This document shows, piece by piece, positions 5,615 to 8,417 of a stretch of DNA of 8,417 bases; the first letter of the stretch is position 1, and the number at the start of each line of letters is the position of its first letter. Made by a program: the position numbers and the translations under genes. The notes beneath the pieces are model-generated. The model saw only the letters and a program-made list of their open reading frames with translations. It had not been told where the DNA came from and made no database searches. Origin of the DNA: Acidimicrobiales bacterium (GTDB taxonomy: Bacteria > Actinomycetota > Acidimicrobiia > Acidimicrobiales > SZUA-35); assembly GCA_013003325.1 (NCBI GenBank), contig JABDJU010000342.1, positions 1-8,417 on the forward strand. The letters run 5' to 3'.

Positions 5615-5985
5615 TGGAGCTGGGGGGAATCGAACCCCCGTCCGCCAAGCAGGCACTGCTTCCGCTACGACCATTCCCGTGGTTCGGACTTACGGCTGTC
5701 CTTCTACCGGGTTAGAGAACCGCTGAGTCTTTCCCCAGTGTCAGAGGTCTTTCCCTGTCCGTCAGTGGTCTCTCCCACCGTCCACCACTACTTCTGTTAC
5801 CGGGCTGTAGTGGTCAGGCCCTGCGTGGCCTCGCGGCTCGCAGTTTTCCTCTGTACTACCTAGTGACTAGGCGGCAAGAGCGAAGTCGGTCTTGTTGCCG
5901 TCTTCAAAAAGCCCCGTTTAACGAGTCTGAGCAACTCGGGTCGCACAAACAGCTTCTGGTCTCGACGTCGAAACCGATCAGCCCC
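5615..5985 (-). ncRNA. ssrA: Transfer-messenger RNA (tmRNA)
   Basis: The minus strand from 5985 begins GGGGCTGATCGGTTTCGACG and ends with a T-arm GGGGGTTCGATTCCCCC followed by CAGCTCCA. The first seven bases pair with the last ones as an alanine-type acceptor stem, including the G3-U wobble that alanyl-tRNA synthetase recognises. The 371-base length is normal for a one-piece tmRNA. A first pseudoknot stem (CGAGT/ACTCG) precedes the tag reading frame, which ends in Ala-Leu-Ala-Ala and a TAG stop. The 3' CCA is not encoded: the genomic sequence after the discriminator A reads CGT, so CCA must be added by the nucleotidyltransferase. tmRNA with SmpB (encoded next door) rescues stalled ribosomes and tags the incomplete protein for proteolysis. 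The 5' end is set by the acceptor stem; a short leader would be removed by RNase P. Confidence 0.96.
5867..5914 (-). other. tmRNA proteolysis-tag reading frame
   Basis: In the frame of the ALAA end and the TAG stop (5867-5869), the longest stretch without a stop reads GLFEDGNKTDFALAA, bounded upstream by an in-frame TAA (5918-5920) and an ACG. The final DFALAA fits actinobacterial tags (FALAA or YALAA), which are read by Clp-type proteases. The resume codon is uncertain: GGG at 5912-5914 (Gly) is the best guess, but GAA, GGC or another codon downstream could be used. The stop codon lies inside a perfect small hairpin, CCTAG/CTAGG (5859-5871). Confidence 0.7.
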
Positions 5986-6017
5986 ATGTGCTGGTTGGAT
6001 TGTCAAACAGCTCTTCC

Positions 6018-6023
6018 AGTGTA
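6018..6023 (-). promoter_or_regulatory. Candidate -10 element of the ssrA promoter
   Basis: TACACT on the minus strand would start transcription about 25 bases before the mature tmRNA 5' end, allowing the usual RNase P-removed leader. The matching -35 (CTTCCA, three of six) is weak. A perfect TTGACA at 6001-6006 is too close to the 5' end to serve as -35 for the mature RNA. Confidence 0.3.
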
Positions 6024-6091
6024 CCTCGGTGGGTGAATATGGAAGGGGTCGGGATCTTCCCCGCCCGGGAACTCATTTGGCGTCTGCAACG

Positions 6092-6124
6092 TGAGATACT
6101 GGAGGTTCACTGCGATCCAGGAGG
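6092..6124 (+). promoter_or_regulatory. Extended -10 and ribosome site of the Bax-inhibitor gene
   Basis: TGAGATACT (6092-6100) is an extended -10 (TGN plus GATACT), predicting a leader of about 28 bases. AGGAGG (6119-6124) lies 10 bases before the ATG at 6135 and selects that start over upstream in-frame ATGs that fall in the ssrA promoter region. GGAGGTT occurs twice (6101-6107 and 6120-6126), 19 bases apart. The ribosome site is convincing; the -10 less so. Confidence 0.5.
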
Positions 6125-6134
6125 TTGCGCGTCC

Positions 6135-6845
6135 ATGGCTTACCCCCAGCCAACTCAGTACATCCCGGCCATCAATTCCGACGTCGAGCAGCGCTCGGCG
6201 TTCATGGTGCGGGTCTATCAGCATGTCGGCTTGGCCTTCGTCGCGTTTGTGGCCATCGAGATGGTGCTGTTCGCCCTCGGTATCAACGAGAGGATCTACA
6301 ACCTCGTCGCCGGTGAACGCGGTGGCTTGGTGTGGCTCGGTCTGATCCTCGGAGCGAGCTTCCTCGGCAACTTCTTGAATCGCCTCACCTGGCCGGGCTC
6401 CCCGGTCAACACCCAGTACCTGGCCCTCTTCGGGTTCGCCGGGGTCGAGGCTGTGTTGTTCGCCCCGATCCTCACCATCGCCTACGGAATCGGTGCGGGC
6501 AGCGTGGTCTGGCAGGCTGCGATTGTTACCGCCCTGGGCTTCGCTGCGCTCACCACGATCGGCATCACTACCAGTCGAGACCTGTCGTTCATGCGGCCGG
6601 CGCTCATGTTCACCGGTGTGATGGCCTTCGTCGCCATCGGCGCCGCCATCCTGTTCGGCTTTCAACTCGGAACATGGTTCAGCCTGGCGATGATCCTGTT
6701 CATGGGACTCGTGATCCTGTACCAAAGCCAGAACATCGTCCGGAACTACCCGGTCACCGCTCACGTCGCCGGCGCTGCCGCTCTGTTCGGTTCGGTGATG
6801 ACGATGTTCTTCTACGTGGTTCGCCTCTTCCTCAGCCGCGACTAG
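6135..6845 (+). CDS. Bax inhibitor-1 (BI-1/YccA-type) family membrane protein
   Basis: From ATG 6135 the protein has 236 residues and about seven hydrophobic helices (roughly 30-50, 64-82, 95-115, 124-144, 152-174, 180-197 and 209-233). It follows the family pattern: a short soluble N-terminus with the SAFMVRVY entry, NFLNRLTW after helix 2, TSRDLSFM before helix 5, and the helix 6 end YQSQNIVRNY where most members have YDTQ. Bacterial members are inner-membrane proteins; B. subtilis YetJ is a pH-sensitive calcium leak channel and E. coli YccA modulates FtsH. The paired aspartates known from YetJ are not present here: Q197 stands in the YDTQ position, and no aspartate is seen in the last helix. 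Calcium leak by the known mechanism is therefore doubtful. It diverges from ssrA and converges with an MFS gene. Family firm, function not. Confidence 0.9.
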   Translation: MAYPQPTQYIPAINSDVEQRSAFMVRVYQHVGLAFVAFVAIEMVLFALGINERIYNLVAGERGGLVWLGLILGASFLGNFLNRLTWPGSPVNTQYLALFGFAGVEAVLFAPILTIAYGIGAGSVVWQAAIVTALGFAALTTIGITTSRDLSFMRPALMFTGVMAFVAIGAAILFGFQLGTWFSLAMILFMGLVILYQSQNIVRNYPVTAHVAGAAALFGSVMTMFFYVVRLFLSRD

Positions 6846-6863
6846 ACGAAGCAGTCTCAGTCG
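6839..6863. terminator. Hairpin across the two convergent stop codons
   Basis: CGACT (6839-6843) pairs with AGTCG (6859-6863) and GAC (6845-6847) with GTC (6854-6856), leaving a small bulge and a six-base loop. It spans the 11-base gap between the Bax-inhibitor gene and the MFS gene, where a shared terminator would be expected. No T-run is present on either strand. Confidence 0.3.
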
Positions 6864-8221
6864 CCAGTGGCGCCGATCAGGGTCGGCACCGGTAGTGATT
6901 CGATGCCGGCTTCCCGCGGGAGGCCGGCCGGACAAGTGCTGTCGACGTCGGCGGTGTCGCCGGGTCCGAGATGATCCGCCGGCTCGGCAATCTGTCGCAG
7001 ACGAAGCAACAGAGGGAGCGCCAAGACCGTGATGGAGCCGCCGACGACATACCCTGCCGAGAACGAACGAGCATCGGACACCGCGCCCAACCCGACCTGG
7101 CCGCCGACGCCGCCGACCGAGCCGACCATGGCGTCAAAGGAAACCACAGTCGCACGGTGATCCGAGCTCGTCACCTCGTGTAGGTAGGCCTGCCTCGTCG
7201 GTGACATCACCCCCAACGCCGCGGCGAGGGCGAACAGCGCGGCGACCGCCAACGCGAACGACGACGTCACCCCCATCGCTATCGCAGCGACTGTTGACAC
7301 CGCAGCGGCTCCGATCAGAAGGGTCGAGCGGCGCCCGCACCGCCGGCTGAGAACAGCGACGATTTGGTTGCCGAGGATGGTGGCGAGAGAGAGTCCGGCG
7401 GTGACGAGCCCGATTATCCAGACCGCATCTCGATCGAGCAGGTCGAGCAGATACGGCTGGGCGGCGTAAAAGCCCCAGGCGGTGAAGATTCCCTGGATCG
7501 AACCGACGATCATCAGCAGTCGCAGACCGGGCGCTCTCCACCCTTGGGAGATGCCGATGGCGGTTTGCAGCCTCAGCTGGGCCGGGATCTCTTCAAGCCG
7601 AAGCGGCTGCCGGCTGAAGCCGACCTCAACCATCATCCGGCTGGCGATGAGGAACACAACGACGAGTAGCGCCGCCCTCGCTACGAAGGGAACGGCCAAG
7701 TCGATTTGCCCGAGGAGGCCGCCGACGATGGTGCCGGCGAACATGGCCACGCCGCTGACCTGCTGCCCACGGGCAAAGACCCCGTCGAGATCGGGATCGG
7801 AACGCATGGCGCTCAGGCCGTCCACAAGCCACGCCTCGAGCGCACCGGAGTAGAACGTGAAGCCCAGTCCCATCAGCACCGACACGACACCGAATACCGC
7901 GAGTCCCGACTCAGCCTGAGCGGCGACGAGGTACATGACAGTCGTCGCGCTGAGGATGCTCACGCTGGCCAGATAGGAAACCCGGCGGCCGAGCGTGTCG
8001 GCGATGACCCCGGTCGGGATCTCGAACAGAACCATGCCGGCGGAGAAGAGGGCGTTGGCGATGAACACCTCGCCGACAGCGAGGCCCGCATCCAACAAGA
8101 ACAGCGTGTTGACACTCCATATGAGGGAGGCAGCGAGGGTGTAGAGACCGACCAACAGCATGTAGGTACGCACCACGCGTTGGCCATCCACAGCTGAAGC
8201 CTGCCACGGATGCTGGCACAC
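6857..8221 (-). CDS. Major facilitator superfamily transporter (12-helix, DHA-like)
   Basis: The 454-residue protein shows about twelve hydrophobic helices in two halves joined by a loop near 197-232. The MFS motif A is clear after helix 2 (PTGVIADTLGRR, 69-80) and echoed in the second half (VAVLSRRCGRR, 288-298). SGALEAWLVDGL (125-136) and the stretch around SPTRQAYLHEVTSSDHRATVVSFD (340-363) are typical of proton-linked drug or metabolite exporters of MFS_1. A polar tail of about 40 residues (412-454) follows the last helix. The substrate cannot be told. The start is uncertain: GTG 8221 is the longest and has TATGGG six bases before it, while GTGs at 8194 (with a weak AGG site) and 8179/8176 or ATG 8164 would also leave helix 1 whole. 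It is divergent from a pirin-family gene with a 30-base gap. Confidence 0.9.
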   Translation of the reverse strand: MCQHPWQASAVDGQRVVRTYMLLVGLYTLAASLIWSVNTLFLLDAGLAVGEVFIANALFSAGMVLFEIPTGVIADTLGRRVSYLASVSILSATTVMYLVAAQAESGLAVFGVVSVLMGLGFTFYSGALEAWLVDGLSAMRSDPDLDGVFARGQQVSGVAMFAGTIVGGLLGQIDLAVPFVARAALLVVVFLIASRMMVEVGFSRQPLRLEEIPAQLRLQTAIGISQGWRAPGLRLLMIVGSIQGIFTAWGFYAAQPYLLDLLDRDAVWIIGLVTAGLSLATILGNQIVAVLSRRCGRRSTLLIGAAAVSTVAAIAMGVTSSFALAVAALFALAAALGVMSPTRQAYLHEVTSSDHRATVVSFDAMVGSVGGVGGQVGLGAVSDARSFSAGYVVGGSITVLALPLLLRLRQIAEPADHLGPGDTADVDSTCPAGLPREAGIESLPVPTLIGATGD

Positions 8222-8251
8222 TGTGTACCCATAGCGAGCGACAGGACAGTT

Positions 8252-8417
8252 GTGAACGATCGTCCAGGAACACCAGCGGTGGAGCTGACCATCGACCCGA
8301 GGATTCGCCCGGTCGGGAGCGGTTCGGTCCGCCGCCTGCTCCCCTACCGCCAGCGGCGAATGGTCGGTCCGTTCACGTTCCTCGACATCATGGGCCCCGA
8401 GGAGCTCGATCCGGGCC
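8252..8417 (+). CDS. Pirin-family protein (N-terminal part, runs off right edge)
   Basis: Fifty-five codons are visible from the GTG at 8252. Residues 13-55 hold the pirin N-terminal signature: RIRPVGSGSVRRLLPYRQRR leading to MVGPFTFLDIMGPEEL, which is close to the (R)RMVGPFxFFDHMGP consensus. Pirins are two-domain cupins that bind a metal, usually iron; some act as quercetin 2,3-dioxygenases and others as transcription cofactors. The metal ligands lie further downstream and are not visible. AGGA (8243-8246) is five bases before the GTG, and no other in-frame start is possible nearby. In the expected FDHMGP the histidine is replaced (LDIMGP). The gene may share regulation with the divergent MFS transporter. 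Confidence 0.88.
   Translation, partial: MNDRPGTPAVELTIDPRIRPVGSGSVRRLLPYRQRRMVGPFTFLDIMGPEELDPG

Noticed and set aside
5615..5660. A tRNA gene suggested by the T-arm-like sequence
   Set aside because: There is no anticodon arm nearby; the 5' half of the acceptor stem lies about 370 bases away, as in tmRNA.
5352..5726. Open frames on both strands crossing the smpB/ssrA gap into tmRNA
   Set aside because: The translated GGSIPPSST-type string is the well-known false product of reading a T-arm, and the rest is repeat DNA.
6001..6006. TTGACA (minus strand) as the ssrA -35 element
   Set aside because: It is only 16-21 bases before the mature 5' end, too near to drive that RNA.
5988..6134. N-terminal extension of the Bax-inhibitor protein from an upstream ATG
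   Set aside because: It would overlap the ssrA promoter, has no family similarity, and AGGAGG points to ATG 6135.
6003..6935. 310-codon minus-strand frame opposite the Bax-inhibitor gene
   Set aside because: Highly charged, Asp/Glu/His/Arg-rich composition typical of the antisense of hydrophobic helices; no domain seen.
7706..8197. 163-codon plus-strand frame opposite the MFS gene
   Set aside because: Antisense shadow of membrane helices with no ribosome site or motif.

Overview
The window looks like chromosomal DNA from a high-GC actinomycete, probably an Acidimicrobiia-like lineage. This is inferred from the GC-rich codon use, GTG and TTG starts, a coenzyme-F420-type luciferase-like oxidoreductase of the MSMEG_2256 group, a mycobacterial-style FadB2 dehydrogenase, and several genes whose upstream DNA looks built for leaderless transcription. 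The species cannot be named from the sequence alone. I see no phage, transposon, CRISPR or plasmid genes.

Left part (1-1009): the first 246 bases are the N-terminal end, on the minus strand, of a BMP-family ABC-transporter substrate-binding lipoprotein. It diverges across a 115-bp gap from a class II aldolase closely resembling L-fuculose-1-phosphate aldolase. An uptake-plus-aldolase pair suggests sugar or nucleoside-fragment salvage. After a 265-bp non-coding gap comes a tight two-gene operon (1275-2890) for an OmpR/PhoB-type response regulator and a histidine kinase with one predicted membrane helix and almost no extracytoplasmic sensor.

Middle part (2929-5985): three plus-strand genes follow with short gaps: a 3-hydroxybutyryl-CoA dehydrogenase, an F420-type LLM oxidoreductase and smpB. 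None has a clear Shine-Dalgarno sequence, but each has a TA-containing hexamer 6-9 bases before its ATG. SmpB is the protein partner of tmRNA, and the tmRNA gene (ssrA) lies just downstream on the opposite strand (5985 to 5615), so the two halves of the ribosome-rescue system converge on a 284-bp gap. That gap is unusually rich in inverted and direct repeats, including one long imperfect inverted repeat (5398-5543).

Right part (5986-8417): a Bax-inhibitor-1-family seven-helix membrane protein (plus strand) diverges from ssrA. It converges, with an 11-base gap, on a twelve-helix MFS transporter (minus strand). Divergent from that transporter, a pirin-family protein begins and runs off the right edge.

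No feature here is clearly a new multi-gene system. The most unusual points are the repeat-rich smpB/ssrA junction, the tmRNA tag frame and resume-codon spacing, the Bax-inhibitor protein lacking the family's paired aspartates, and the leaderless-type upstream signals.
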